This document shows positions 29,201 to 39,141 of a DNA stretch of 64,000 nucleotides, in pieces. The stretch is from Lewinellaceae bacterium (GTDB taxonomy: Bacteria; Bacteroidota; Bacteroidia; Chitinophagales; Saprospiraceae): contig JADJSY010000011.1 in NCBI GenBank assembly GCA_016711435.1, forward strand, positions 62,001 to 126,000. The letters are read 5' to 3'. The number at the start of each line of letters is the position of its first letter. The first letter of the stretch is position 1. Position numbers and translations under genes: made by a program. The notes beneath the pieces were generated by a model, which searched no databases, was not told where the DNA came from, and was given only the letters and a program-made list of their open reading frames with translations.

Positions 29201-32200
29201 CACCGTCGCCGTCGAGGTCTTCCCAGACGAAGTTACCTATTTCAGCAGCCTGGAAGAAGCCTGCATCATATGTTGTATTGTTCTCTCCCGAGGTCAATGT
29301 CTCATTCGGAGTCATCAACGTGGCAGGATTGATGTCGCTGTCTTTTGTATCGTCTCCACCCTGATCCGCTGCGCTTGGCGTGTAACCCGCAGGCTGGCCG
29401 AAGGTAACTTTATAGGTGCCCGGTTCCAGGTTCGTGAACAAGTATTCACCGTTCGGACCTGTTGTGGTCGTCAGGTTCACAGGTGTTCCGTCGCCGGTGG
29501 TACCCGTTAAGGTAACCGGTACATTCGGGATACCCGGCTCACCAAAATCCTGTACGCCGTCGCCGTTGAGGTCGTTCCAGACAAAGTCGCCGATAGAAGC
29601 CGGCTGGAAGAAGCCCGCGTCGTACGTTGTATTATTCTCTCCTGATGTCAATGTTTCGATTGGAGTCATCAACATAACAGGGTCGATATCGCTGTCTTTC
29701 GTATCGTCTCCGCCTTGATCCTGCGCGCTTGGCGTGTATCCGGCAGGCTGGCCGAAAGTAACTTTGTACGTGCCCGGTTCCAGGTTCGTGAACAAGTATT
29801 CACCGTTCGGATCTGTGGTAGTCGTCAGGTTGACAGGTGTTCCGTCGCCCGTTGTACCGGTCAATGTAACCGGCACATTCGGGATACCCGGCTCACCAAA
29901 ATCCTGTACACCGTCGCCATCCAGATCATTCCAGACAAAGTCGCCGATAGAAGCCGGTTGGAAGAAACCTGCGTCGTAAGTGAGGTTGGATTCACCGGCA
30001 GTCAGCACTTCATTCGGCGTCATCAAAGTTACAGGGTTGATGTCGCTGTCCGTTGCATCGTTGCCACCTTGATCCGGCGCACTTGGCACATAACCTGCCG
30101 GCTGGCCGAAGGTCAGTTTGTAGGTTCCTGGCACCAAATTCGGGAACAGGTATTCACCGTTCGAACCGGTTGTAGTTGTCAGGTTAACAGGTGTACCTAA
30201 TTGGTCGGTTCCCGTGAGGGTAACCGGTACGTTCGGGATACCCGGCTCGCCAAAATCCTGTACGCCGTCGCCGTCGAGGTCGTTCCAGACGAAGTCGCCG
30301 ATTTCAGCCGGAACACAGCTCATTGGAGCGTCGTAGGCATCCACAAACGTTTTCGAGCAATTGGCATTGAAAGAAGCCGTCACGTCCACATCTGCGGCGC
30401 CGTTCGAGATAAGTCCGGTGATGGTCGCCGTTTGTGAACCGGAAGAACCGGTTACAATATTGATGGTAGCAGAGCCTCCTTCGCTGGTGACAACGGTAAT
30501 CTGGTTGCCCGGCGCATTGGTCCAGGAAACGGTTACCGCCACAGAGTAGGTGTTATTCGCAGGGTTACAAACCGATGGGATAACGCTTGTAATATTGATC
30601 GAAGGTTCAATGATCGTTGCACTGGCTGTTTTGGTACAGCCATTCGCATCCGTCACTGTTACAGTGTAGGTGCCGGCCACAAGACCCATGAGGTCTTGCG
30701 TGGTAGCGCCATTCGACCACAGATACGCGTATGCAGGCGTACCGCCACCAACCGTCAGATCAATGGAGCCGTCCGCAGCACCCGTGCAGGAGGCCGGTGT
30801 CGGAATTGCTGATGCCGTCAATACAGGCGGTTCGGTAATAGTTGCCGAAGTTGTTTTCGTACAGCCATTTGCGTCTGTCACCGTTACGGTATACGTACCG
30901 GCTGTGCGGCCTGCCAGGTTTTGCGTCGTTGCACCGGTAGACCACAGGTAAGTGTAGCCGGGGGTACCGCCTGAAACTGTAAGATTGATAGCGCCGTTAT
31001 TACCACCAAAGCATAATACATTGGTTACCACAGGAGTCAGTACAAGTGCCGGTGGTTCGGTAATGGTTGCGCTGGTCGTTTTGGTACATTCATTAGCATC
31101 TGTTACCGTTACGGTATAAGTGCCGGCAATGACGCCAGTCAGGTCTTGCGTGGTAGCGCCATTAGACCAGAGGTATGACAACACACCGGTACCGCCGCTT
31201 GCCGACAGATCAATTGCACCGTTGTTGCCGCCGAAGCAGGTGACATTGGTGACAACCGTATTCAGCGTAATCAACGGCGGTTGCGTCAGTAGGATGCTCA
31301 CTGCTTTTGTACAGCCGTTGGCATCCGTTACGGTTACGGTGTAGACCGTTGAAGACAGGTTGCTAATGTCTTCGGTAGTAGCGCCATTAGACCACAGGTA
31401 AGTGTAGCCAGGCGTGCCGCCGCTCACGGTCAGGTCGATAGCGCCGTCGGTACCGCCGTAACAAGGCAGATTCACCACAGAGAACAGCACTGAAATATCA
31501 TTCGGCTGCGTAATCGTTGCAGTGGCCGTTTTGGTACAGCCGTGTGTATCTGTAATCGTTACAGCATACGTGCCCGCTGTGCGACCTGTCAGGTTTTGTG
31601 TAGTAGCACCATTGGACCACAGGAAAGTATAACCCGGAGTACCGCCGCTAACCGTCAGTGTGACAGAGCCATTGGCAAGACCGAAGCAGGTTACATGGGT
31701 TGGCACTGCGCTGGCGATCAGTTCAGTCGGTTCTGTCACTGTTGCTGTTGCCGATTTCGTACAGCCTTTTACATCTGTAACGGTTACAGTGTAAGTGCCT
31801 GCGGTGATGCCGCTCAGGTCTTGTGTAGTAGCACCGTTCGACCACAGGTAGCTGTAGGCGGGTGTGCCGCCACTCACGGTCAGGTCGACAGAACCGTTGT
31901 TGCCGCCGTAGCAAAGCACATTGACTTGCGTTGTAGACAATACAATTGGCGTATTTTCAATAACCGTAGCAGTGGTTGTTTTCACACAACCATTGGCATC
32001 CGTTACGGTCACTGAATAGGTACCTGCGGCAAGACCGCTCAGGTCTTCTGTCGTTGCGCCGGTTGACCAGAGGTAAGTATAACCCGGCCGGCCGCCGCTG
32101 ACCGTCAGGTCTATTGCTCCAGTATTCGCTCCATTACAGTCAACATTTGTTACCGATGTGGTTAAATTAACCGGAGTCGGCTGCGTAACAGTCTGGCTGC

Positions 32201-35200
32201 GGGTTTTAGTACAACCGTTGGCATCTGTCACAGTGACAAAATAAAGGCCTGCCGTAAGACCGGTCAGATTCTGCGTGGTTGCGCCGTTTGACCAGAGGAA
32301 AGTGTAGCCAGGTGTACCACCGCTTACGCCGAGGTTAATTGCACCATTGTTGCCGCCGAAGCACAATACATCCACAGTCGCTGTGGTCAGATCGAGTACA
32401 GGCGGTTCGGTGATGGTAGCCGTAGCAGATTTGGTACAGCCGTTGGCATCCGTTACCGTAACGGTATAGGTACCGGCCGTGCGACCTGCCAGGTTTTGCG
32501 TAGTTGCACCGGTAGACCATAGATAGGTGTAGCCGGGGGTACCGCCGCTGACCGTCAGGCTAATAGAACCGTTGGCCAGGCCGAAGCAGGTAACGTTGGT
32601 CGCTACCGGAGTCAGCACAAGTGCCGGTGGTTCTGTCACTGTTGCAGTAGCTGATTTGGTACAGTTGTTCGCGTCTGTCACCGTAACTGTGTATGTGCCT
32701 GCCACAACACCCGTCAGGTCTTGTGACGTAGCGCCGTTGGACCACAGGTAGGAGATAGCGCCGGTACCACCTGTTACCGTCAAATCCACTGCGCCGTTGC
32801 TACCGCCAAAGCAGGAAACATTAGTAACCGTAGTGGTCGGGTTCAACATCGGTGGTTGTGTCGGCAGGATGCTTACTGCTTTTGTACATCCATTGGCGTC
32901 TGTTACGGTAACGGTATACGTCGCTGAAACAAGTCCGCTGATGTCTTCTGTTGTCGCCCCTGTCGACCACAAATAGGTGTAAGCAGGTGTGCCACCCGTT
33001 ACAGTCAGGTCGATAGAACCGTCTGATCCGCCATTGCAGGACAGATTCATAACGGAGAAGCCGATCGCGATATCATTCGGCTGCGTGATGGTAGCCGTAG
33101 CAGATTTGGTACAGCCGTTGGCATCGGTCACAGTAACCGTGTATATTCCAGCGGTGCGACCCGTCAGGTCTTCCGTTGTTGCGCCATTTGACCACAGGAA
33201 AGTGTAGGCAGGTGTGCCGCCGGAGACGCTCAGGTTGATGGAACCGTTGGAGAAGTCATAACAAGTAACATTGGTTACGACCGGAGTCAGAACCAGTGCC
33301 GGTGGTTCGGTAATGGTTGCACTTGCTGTTTTCGTGCAGCCATTTGCATCCCGCACGGTTACAGTGTAAGTACCCGCCGTGAGACCTGTCAGGTCTTGCG
33401 TGGTAGCGCCGTTCGACCACAGATAAGTGTAGCCTGGCGTACCGCCGCTGACCGTCAGGTCGATAGCGCCGTTATTTCCACCATTGCACAATACATTGGT
33501 AACCACCGTAGAAGGTGTTATTTCTGTTGGTTGATTAATGGTGGCTGTTGCAGTCTTCGTACAGAAATTAGCATCCGTTACAGTCACAGTATAGGTGCCT
33601 GCCACAACACCGTTCAGGTCTTGCGTGGTAGCGCCATTCGACCACAGATACGAGTAAGCGCCGGTTCCACCAGATACCGTCAGGTCTACCGCGCCATTGC
33701 TTCCGCCGTAGCAGGTAACATGGGTTACAGACACGGTCGGGTTGATCGGAGGCGGTTGCGTCAGCAGGATACTTACTGCTTTGGTACAACTATTGGCGTC
33801 TGTTACCGTAATCGTATACGTAGTTGAACTGAGTCCGCTGATGTCTTCTGTCGTTGCACCGTTCGACCACAGGTAGGAGTATGGTGCTGTTCCGCCAGTA
33901 ACGGTCATATCAATCGCGCCGTTGGTACCTCCGTTACAAGGGAGGTTTACAACGGAGAATGCAATCATGATTTCATTCGGCTGCGTGATGGTGGCAGTAG
34001 CCGTTTTCGTGCAGAAGTTAGCATCTGTTACCGTGACGGTATAAGTACCGGCAGGGCGACCTGTCAGGTCTTGCGAAGTGGCTCCGTTCGACCACAGGTA
34101 AGTGTAGCCGGGTGTACCGCCACCGACGGTCAGATCGACAGAACCGTTGGAGAGGCCGAAACAGGTTACATTAATTGCGGTGGCACTTGCAGTCAATACA
34201 GGCGGTTCGGTGACCGTTGCCGAGGTGATTTTTATACAACCGTTGGCATCTGTTACCGTCACCGAGTAAGTACCGGCTGTCAGACCACTCACATCTTGCG
34301 TTGTTGCACCGTTCGACCACAAATAAGTGTAGTCAGGTGTACCGCCGCTCACCGTCAAATCGATAGAACCGTTGTTGCCGCCGTTGCACAATACATTTAC
34401 AACAGTAGTAGTAGCAATCAGGGAACTGGTTTCGCTAACCGTAGCAGTAGTTACTTTGGTACAGTTGTGCGAATCTGTTACTGTTACGATGTAAATACCG
34501 GCTGTCAGACCGCTCAGATCTTCCGAAGTTGCGCCGTTCGACCACAAATAAGTGTAGCCGGGAGAGCCGCCGCTGACAGTCAGGTTAACTGCGCCGGTAT
34601 TTCCTCCGTTACATGGAATATTCGTAACCGTTGTGCTCAAGGAGAGCATAGTCGGTTCTTCAATAACGGCCGTAGTTGATTTTGTACAGCCTTTGATGTC
34701 TGTTACTGTTACAGTGTAGGAGCCGGCAATAAGGCCTCCCAGATCTTGCGAAGTAGCGCCGTTGGACCACAAATAAGTGTATCCGGGGTAACCACCCGAA
34801 ACCGTTAGATCAATGGCGCCGTTGCTGCCGCCGAAGCACAGTACATCCGTTTCGATGGTACTGAGTACGATCGGATTGTAGATACAATCTATATCATAAC
34901 CTGCGTCTATGGTCTGGTTGCTTTCACCGCTGACGAGGGTCACCACAGGCGATTGACCTGTCACCACATTGGCATCACTGTCTTTCGTGTCGTCTCCACC
35001 CTGATTGGCCGGAGAAGGATTGAATCCAACCGGTTCGGTAAAGGTCACTACGTAGTTACCCGGTTCGAGGTTGGTAAATTGGTAATCACCGTTCGGACCC
35101 GTTGTAGTGGTCAGGTTGACAGGCGTTCCATCGCCGGTGGTACCGGTCAATGTCACCGTAACGTTCGGAATACCGGGTTCGCCAAAGTCCTGAATACCGT

Positions 35201-37607
35201 CATTGTCGGTATCTTCCCAGACAAAATCGCCCAAAGAAGCAGGTTTAAAGAAGCCCGCGTCATAAGTCAGGTTGGATTCGCCTTGTGTAAGCACCTCATT
35301 AACAGTCATTTGTGTACCAGGAGCAGCATCGCTATCAGTAGCGTCATTGCCGCCCTGGTCTTGTGCCGTTAGGATATAACCGCCTACAGGTGTACCAAAT
35401 GTAACTTTATAGGTGCCAGCCACGAGACCGCTGAACAGGTATAAACCTGAAGCATTCGTGGTGGTGTTCAGTGTTACAGGAACTGCGTCGATGGTTGTTC
35501 CGGTCAGGGTTACCGGTACATTCGGAATACCGATTTCAGTACCGTCCTGTACGCCGTCGGCATCCGTATCTTCCCAAACGTAGTTACCAATTTCGGCACA
35601 CTTGTCCGGATTAACCGTAACTGTCACCTGGTCGGTATTGCCTACATTGAAGTAGAATGTTTCAACGCCTGATACTGGATCAACATACCATATTTCACCA
35701 AAGTCATTGGCAATATTCGTGTTGGTCTGATTGACCGGAATGGTGTACATCCACATGAATTCCTCATCCGACTCGCCATTATTGTTCAGGTCAATGAAAT
35801 CGATGATACAGTTGTTGTTCAGATCGCCGCCAGACCAGTTCAGGCCCTGGCAAGTCATATTGCCTACAACATTGTTATCCATCGCAACGATATTCCGGAT
35901 TTGAATACCCGGAGCGCCACCCAGCATACGTGTGGTCAGGGTGTATTTCACCAATTCACCGGCACAAACCTCCGTTTTATCCGAGGTTTTATCCATGTTG
36001 ATATAAACGCCTGTATAGTTACCTGGGTCTTCATCTTCTAATGGCGGGCCAACCGGCGTGTTGTCATCCGGATTAACGGGTTGACCGCTCACCGTTGCAA
36101 TATTGGTGTGCATACCTCTCATGGCCGGGGCAGTTGCCGTACATGTTTGCGAAGCGCCTGCAGCCAAAGATGGAATAGTACAAATTGCGCCCAGTACGTT
36201 ATCCGTAACGACCACATTCGTAAGTGGCAGGTTACCTGTATTGGTTACAGTAAAGGTGAACGTAACCGTCGGAGGCACATCCGGCACCAACAGGATCACA
36301 CCAGGTGCGTTGTCCGCATCCTGTCCGTTGACGTATTTTTCCAGGTCTATGCTGGGTTGCGACAGGTAGAAACCTGCGTCATACGTCATGTTGTTTTCAC
36401 CGGATGTCAATACTTCATTGACAGTCATCAGGGTACCTGGATTTACATCGCTGTCTTTTGTATCGTCACCACCCTGATCCTGCGGAGAAACCAGGTAACC
36501 GGAAGGTTGTCCGAAGGTTACTTTGTAGGTACCTGGTTCGAGGTTTGTGAATATATAGAAACCGCTACCATTGGTAGTAGTTGTCAGGTTTACAGGCGTA
36601 CCGTCGCCGGTGGTACCTGTCAGGTTTACCGGCACATTTGGAATGCCCAGTTCGCTGCCATCCTGGATACCATCCTGATCGATGTCGTGCCATACGAAGT
36701 CGCCAATAGAAGCAGGGATAAAGAATCCCGCATCATAAGTCATGTTATTTTCACCGGAGGTCAATATTTCATTAACAGTAGAACCTGTTACAGGATCAGC
36801 ATCTGAGTCGTCGGTATCGTCTCCACCCTGGTCTTTGGCAGTTGGGATATAGCCACCGGCAGGTGTTCCGAAATTCACAAAATAAGTGCCTGGTTTCAGG
36901 TTCGGGAATAAGTATTCCCCGTTCGAACCCGTAACGGTAACCAATAAGACAGGTGTGCCGTCGCCCGCAGTACCATTCAGGGTAACACGTACATTTGGAA
37001 TACCTGGTTCGCCAAAATCCTGTAGGCCATTGCCATTCAAATCATCCCACACAAAGTCGCCGATAGATGCCGGGATATAGAAACCTGCATCGTAAGTCAG
37101 GTTAGATTCTGCCGGTGTCAATACTTCATTGATAGTCATCAGGGTACCCGGTGCGGCATCGCTGTCCGTTGCATCATTGCCGCCCTGATCCTGTGCTGTA
37201 AGTGTATAACCTACAGGTTGACTAAATGTAATTTTATAAGTACCTGCCTGCAAGTTAGTGAACAGATACAGACCGCTGCCATTCGTGGTGGTAGTCAGGT
37301 TTACAGGGCTACCACCGTTGGTAGTACCCGTCAACGTAACCAATACGTTCGGAATACCAGGTTCACCGAAGTCTTGTACACCATCAGCATCCAAATCCTC
37401 CCAAACAAAGTTACCTATTTCGGCAGCCGGCAAGTCGCCGCAGGCATCATCCGTGATGTCTGTGTCGCCGTCGTTGTCCGAATCCAGCTCCGCGCGGTTG
37501 TACAAGCCCTGGTTGGGGCCGCTGCCCGGACCGTTACCCGGTACAGCGCAAGCAGTATAAATATTGTCGCCACCGTCCGGTGATCCCGGGGCCAGGTTCA
37601 GGCTCAC
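25656..37607 (-). CDS. Giant surface protein, central segment (SdrD_B x13, DUF11-type, SprB x22)
   Basis: This 3,983-codon frame has no start signal of its own. Its first codon, a GTG at 37607, lies inside a DUF11-like repeat whose first half continues upstream in another frame. In order it contains SdrD_B x3 (SIGDFVWDDLNGNGLQDFGE and similar), a DUF11-type region (SIDLEKYVNGQDADNAPG, then TRMLGGAPGIQIRNI), SdrD_B x2, SprB x19, an Ig-like spacer (VCNPANNTYSVAVTVSW), SdrD_B x5, two DUF11-type domains (YDLALEKDLSAGTPGP; SIDIEKYTNGQDADN), SdrD_B x3, and SprB units leading into the next frame. The last 40 codons after TCFDFEKW are out of frame and spurious. SdrD_B units carry DxDGDGxxD calcium-type loops. 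Confidence 0.88.
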   Translation of the reverse strand: MSLNLAPGSPDGGDNIYTACAVPGNGPGSGPNQGLYNRAELDSDNDGDTDITDDACGDLPAAEIGNFVWEDLDADGVQDFGEPGIPNVLVTLTGTTNGGSPVNLTTTTNGSGLYLFTNLQAGTYKITFSQPVGYTLTAQDQGGNDATDSDAAPGTLMTINEVLTPAESNLTYDAGFYIPASIGDFVWDDLNGNGLQDFGEPGIPNVRVTLNGTAGDGTPVLLVTVTGSNGEYLFPNLKPGTYFVNFGTPAGGYIPTAKDQGGDDTDDSDADPVTGSTVNEILTSGENNMTYDAGFFIPASIGDFVWHDIDQDGIQDGSELGIPNVPVNLTGTTGDGTPVNLTTTTNGSGFYIFTNLEPGTYKVTFGQPSGYLVSPQDQGGDDTKDSDVNPGTLMTVNEVLTSGENNMTYDAGFYLSQPSIDLEKYVNGQDADNAPGVILLVPDVPPTVTFTFTVTNTGNLPLTNVVVTDNVLGAICTIPSLAAGASQTCTATAPAMRGMHTNIATVSGQPVNPDDNTPVGPPLEDEDPGNYTGVYINMDKTSDKTEVCAGELVKYTLTTRMLGGAPGIQIRNIVAMDNNVVGNMTCQGLNWSGGDLNNNCIIDFIDLNNNGESDEEFMWMYTIPVNQTNTNIANDFGEIWYVDPVSGVETFYFNVGNTDQVTVTVNPDKCAEIGNYVWEDTDADGVQDGTEIGIPNVPVTLTGTTIDAVPVTLNTTTNASGLYLFSGLVAGTYKVTFGTPVGGYILTAQDQGGNDATDSDAAPGTQMTVNEVLTQGESNLTYDAGFFKPASLGDFVWEDTDNDGIQDFGEPGIPNVTVTLTGTTGDGTPVNLTTTTGPNGDYQFTNLEPGNYVVTFTEPVGFNPSPANQGGDDTKDSDANVVTGQSPVVTLVSGESNQTIDAGYDIDCIYNPIVLSTIETDVLCFGGSNGAIDLTVSGGYPGYTYLWSNGATSQDLGGLIAGSYTVTVTDIKGCTKSTTAVIEEPTMLSLSTTVTNIPCNGGNTGAVNLTVSGGSPGYTYLWSNGATSEDLSGLTAGIYIVTVTDSHNCTKVTTATVSETSSLIATTTVVNVLCNGGNNGSIDLTVSGGTPDYTYLWSNGATTQDVSGLTAGTYSVTVTDANGCIKITSATVTEPPVLTASATAINVTCFGLSNGSVDLTVGGGTPGYTYLWSNGATSQDLTGRPAGTYTVTVTDANFCTKTATATITQPNEIMIAFSVVNLPCNGGTNGAIDMTVTGGTAPYSYLWSNGATTEDISGLSSTTYTITVTDANSCTKAVSILLTQPPPINPTVSVTHVTCYGGSNGAVDLTVSGGTGAYSYLWSNGATTQDLNGVVAGTYTVTVTDANFCTKTATATINQPTEITPSTVVTNVLCNGGNNGAIDLTVSGGTPGYTYLWSNGATTQDLTGLTAGTYTVTVRDANGCTKTASATITEPPALVLTPVVTNVTCYDFSNGSINLSVSGGTPAYTFLWSNGATTEDLTGRTAGIYTVTVTDANGCTKSATATITQPNDIAIGFSVMNLSCNGGSDGSIDLTVTGGTPAYTYLWSTGATTEDISGLVSATYTVTVTDANGCTKAVSILPTQPPMLNPTTTVTNVSCFGGSNGAVDLTVTGGTGAISYLWSNGATSQDLTGVVAGTYTVTVTDANNCTKSATATVTEPPALVLTPVATNVTCFGLANGSISLTVSGGTPGYTYLWSTGATTQNLAGRTAGTYTVTVTDANGCTKSATATITEPPVLDLTTATVDVLCFGGNNGAINLGVSGGTPGYTFLWSNGATTQNLTGLTAGLYFVTVTDANGCTKTRSQTVTQPTPVNLTTSVTNVDCNGANTGAIDLTVSGGRPGYTYLWSTGATTEDLSGLAAGTYSVTVTDANGCVKTTTATVIENTPIVLSTTQVNVLCYGGNNGSVDLTVSGGTPAYSYLWSNGATTQDLSGITAGTYTVTVTDVKGCTKSATATVTEPTELIASAVPTHVTCFGLANGSVTLTVSGGTPGYTFLWSNGATTQNLTGRTAGTYAVTITDTHGCTKTATATITQPNDISVLFSVVNLPCYGGTDGAIDLTVSGGTPGYTYLWSNGATTEDISNLSSTVYTVTVTDANGCTKAVSILLTQPPLITLNTVVTNVTCFGGNNGAIDLSASGGTGVLSYLWSNGATTQDLTGVIAGTYTVTVTDANECTKTTSATITEPPALVLTPVVTNVLCFGGNNGAINLTVSGGTPGYTYLWSTGATTQNLAGRTAGTYTVTVTDANGCTKTTSATITEPPVLTASAIPTPASCTGAADGSIDLTVGGGTPAYAYLWSNGATTQDLMGLVAGTYTVTVTDANGCTKTASATIIEPSINITSVIPSVCNPANNTYSVAVTVSWTNAPGNQITVVTSEGGSATINIVTGSSGSQTATITGLISNGAADVDVTASFNANCSKTFVDAYDAPMSCVPAEIGDFVWNDLDGDGVQDFGEPGIPNVPVTLTGTDQLGTPVNLTTTTGSNGEYLFPNLVPGTYKLTFGQPAGYVPSAPDQGGNDATDSDINPVTLMTPNEVLTAGESNLTYDAGFFQPASIGDFVWNDLDGDGVQDFGEPGIPNVPVTLTGTTGDGTPVNLTTTTDPNGEYLFTNLEPGTYKVTFGQPAGYTPSAQDQGGDDTKDSDIDPVMLMTPIETLTSGENNTTYDAGFFQPASIGDFVWNDLNGDGVQDFGEPGIPNVPVTLTGTTGDGTPVNLTTTTGPNGEYLFTNLEPGTYKVTFGQPAGYTPSAADQGGDDTKDSDINPATLMTPNETLTSGENNTTYDAGFFQAAEIGNFVWEDLDGDGVQDGGEPGIPNVPVTLTGTTGDGTPVNLTTTTNGTGFYLFSGLEPGTYKLTFGTPVGGYVLTAQDQGGNDATDSDAAPGTQMTVNEVLTAGESNLTYDAGFYKPAALGDFVWEDLDGDGIQDFGEPGIPNVTVVLTGTTGSGTPVNLTTTTDSNGEYEFTNLTPGTYVVTFTTPAGYNTTDQNQGGDDTKDSDASPVTGQSPPVVLSSGETDNTIDAGFGRYDLALEKDLSAGTPGPFAPGANVDFVITVTNEGGLPAANVIVTDRPQAGLTIIGFDANGSGVINNGNGTYTIPSLLEGQSVSFIVKTKINNNFTGLTLTNEAEITTDDGDDVDSTPNNDVPTEDDQDDETIPVQHTPSIDIEKYTNGQDADNAPGVIILVPNVAPIVTWTYTVTNTGTLDLTNVVVTDDKEGLICTIPFLASGASQTCTKTGTAMRGMYHNLGSVSGQPVDNTGTPVGTPVTDTDPSNYTGVFINMEKMADKTEICAGEEVTYTLITRMLGGAPGIEIRNISAIDNNVPGTFVCNGQYWVTCAQNGNVLCDLDGDCVLDFVDNNGDDKSDEEFKWSYTTVLNQTTVNIAEDMGAVWYVDPITGDELFIGNVGNMDEVTVTVNPNRCAEIGDFVWNDLDGDGVQDGGEPGIPNVPVTLNGTNIDGNPVTLNTTTNGTGFYLFSGLVPGTYTVTFGTPVGGFILTAQNQGGDDTKDSDAAPGTQQTPAEVLTAGESNLTYDAGFFLPASIGDFVWNDLDGDGVQEFGEPGIPNVPVTLTGTTGDGTPVNLTTTTGTNGEYSFTNLEPGTYKLTFGQPVGYTPTLQNQGGDDTKDSDIDPVMLMTPTETLTSGENNTTYDAGFQGNASIGDFVWYDLDKDGIQDGNELGIPGLTVNLTGTTISGTPVNLTDITDGNGGYLFSNLNPGTYKVTFTTPGANYLVSPVNAGGNDLTDSDADPITLMSPVETLSPGENDLSIDAGFYVNIVLDKVIVDVSCYDGTNGSVNLTVTGGTAPYTYMWSNGATTEDLSNLAPGTYTVTVTDTNGFTASTTAVVDEPLELIATATHVNVNCFGQQNGSVDLSVSGGTPIYTYLWSNGATTQDLMNVPAGIYSVTVTDSKNCTKVTQVTVTEPNILTPSVSITNITCFDFEKWFDQPDCNRRHTGLHLPVVEWRYNGGYFQPGPGCLLGNGDG
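26290..27360 (-). repeat. SdrD_B array (3 units)
   Basis: Three units of about 345 bp encode IGDFVWNDLDGDGVQ-type starts and GSYxFTNLEPGTYKVTF-type ends. Each holds an EF-hand-like Asp-rich loop likely to bind calcium, as known for SdrD B repeats of Gram-positive adhesins. The array leads directly into SprB array 2. Confidence 0.85.
28560..30315 (-). repeat. SdrD_B array (5 units)
   Basis: Five SdrD_B units of about 345 bp lie between the Ig-like spacer that ends SprB array 1 and the DUF11-type domains. Neighbouring units are nearly identical at the protein level (GDFVWNDLDGDGVQDFGEPG recurs), which indicates recent duplication or gene conversion. Confidence 0.88.
30610..34890 (-). repeat. 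SprB repeat array 1 (19 units)
   Basis: Nineteen tandem units of about 225 bp encode the SprB pattern with SGGTPGYTYLWSNGATTQDL and TGTYTVTVTDANGCTK-like strands. A longer period is visible inside the array: units ending in MLNPT/LINPT-type linkers and DISVLFSV/EIMIAFSV-type starts recur every few repeats, so blocks of several units were duplicated together. Confidence 0.9.
34890..37440 (-). repeat. SdrD_B x3, DUF11-type, SdrD_B x2 block
   Basis: Three SdrD_B units (37,440-36,380), a DUF11-type region of about 250 residues with an unusual Cys-containing tail (TEVCAGELVKYTLTTRMLGG), and two further SdrD_B units lead into SprB array 1. The same order recurs at 30,315-26,290 ahead of SprB array 2. 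Confidence 0.85.
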
Positions 37608-37917
37608 ATTATAAGTGATAGAGAACGCATCTGTTGAACCAGCGCCAAGGGAAGTGTTGCTGATTAAAGTTAATGTACCCGGTCACCCGTAAAAGTATTC
37701 AAAGAACGTTCCGCAACAAATCAGGCCTCCGCTGTAACTACCACCGTTGACCGTCACATCGTATCAAAAGCAATGGCGTATCTTTCAGGCATAGGTACCG
37801 GTGGCGCCGCCCGTGTTGGTTACTAAAATATTATACGTTACATCGTAAGTGCCCTGGTTTCACGGTTGCAGAAACAAAGTTTTACGCATCTTGAGGTTCG
37901 GCAAGTCGCCGCAGGCA
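37608..37917 (-). pseudogene. Heavily frameshifted variant DUF11-like unit
   Basis: This 310-bp stretch has no long open frame. It aligns base for base with the intact variant unit at about 43,450-43,760 (encoding VKPDGTYDVTYNIFVTNTGG and LICCGTFFNTFTGDPGTLTL) but carries several single-base differences, including a missing A in CCCGG(A)TCACCC near 37,683 and an extra C in GTATTCAAAG near 37,700. The damage is local and the flanking frames are intact. Confidence 0.75.
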
Positions 37918-38592
37918 TCATCCGTGATGTCCGCATTGCCGTCGCCGTTGGCGTCCAGATTCCGCGCGGTTGAATAAGCCCTGATTTGGACTGCTGCCAG
38001 GGCCGTTGCCTGGTACGCTACACCGCGTGTAAATATTGTCGCCGCCGTCCGCTGAACCCGGAGCCAGGTTCAGGCTCACGTTGAAGGTCACATTGTACGT
38101 GTGCGATGCACCCGCTGCGATAGCTGCATTTGTTGCCAAAGTGGTTGAACCGCTCGTGTTCATCGAACCGCTTGCCTGGCCGCTGTAACTGCCGCTGTTG
38201 ATCGTCACGTCGTTGTCGAACAATGGCGTGTCTTTCAGGCCGTATGTACCTGCAACGGTACCAGGGTTGGAAACTACGATGGTGTAGGTCACATTGAAGG
38301 TGCCGTTTCCGTTTGGTACAGCACTTACAAAGTTCTTGACCATGTTGATATTCGGCAGGTCGCCGCAGGCATCATCCGTGATGTCTGTGTCGCCATCATT
38401 GTCCGTATCCACGGTGGCACGGTTGTACAAACCCTGATTTGGGCCGCTGCCAGGACCGTTGCCCGGCACTTGGCATGGCGTGTATGTATTATCGCCGCCG
38501 TCGGGGGAACCCGGAGCCAAATTCAGGCTCACGTTGAAGGTAATGAAGTAGGTGTGCGTTGCGCCCGCTGCGATCGCAGCGTTTGTTGCCAA
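37918..38592 (-). pseudogene. Giant surface protein fragment (DUF11-like units)
   Basis: An open frame of 224 codons covers about one and a half DUF11-like units. It is bounded on its N-terminal side by an extra T near 38,590 (CCAAATGTGG where other copies read CCAAAGTGG) and on its C-terminal side by an extra base near 37,957. The last few residues (ESGRQRRRQ) are out of frame. Confidence 0.75.
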
Positions 38593-39130
38593 ATGTGGTC
38601 GTGCCGCTGGTACTCATTGAACCGCCGGCCTGGCCGCTGTAACTGCCGCTGTTGATCGTTACATCGTTGTCAAATGAAGGCGTATCTTTCAAGGTATATG
38701 CACCCGATGCACCGCCATTGTTGCTGACGGTAATCTTATAAGTCACATTGTAAGAACCATTTCCGTTTGGAACCGCACTGCCAAAGTCTTTACGCATCGT
38801 GATATTCGGCAAGTCGCCGCAGGCGTCATCCGTGATGTCCGCATTGCCGTCGCCGTTGACGTCTAATTCCGCACGGTTGAACAAGCCCTGATTTGGGCCG
38901 CTGCCAGGGCCGTTGCCCGGTACTGCACATGGGGTGTAAATGTTGTCACCGCCGTCCGGTGATCCGGGAGCCAGGTTCAGGCTCACGTTGAAAGTCACGG
39001 TGTACGTGTGCGTTGCACCTGCTGCAATCGCAGCGTTGGTAGCCAAAGTGGTCGTTCCAGTGGTGTTCATCGAACCACTCGCCTGGCCGCTGTAACTGCC
39101 GCTGTTGATCGTTACGTCGTTGTCGAACAA
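38489..39130 (-). pseudogene. Giant surface protein fragment (DUF11-like units)
   Basis: This 213-codon frame continues the array and overlaps the neighbouring frame around the indel at about 38,590. On the N-terminal side the array continues in another frame beyond 39,130-39,185, where GCACCGTTGTTGCC replaces the longer linker seen in sister units. Confidence 0.75.
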
Positions 39131-39141
39131 TGGCGTGTCTT

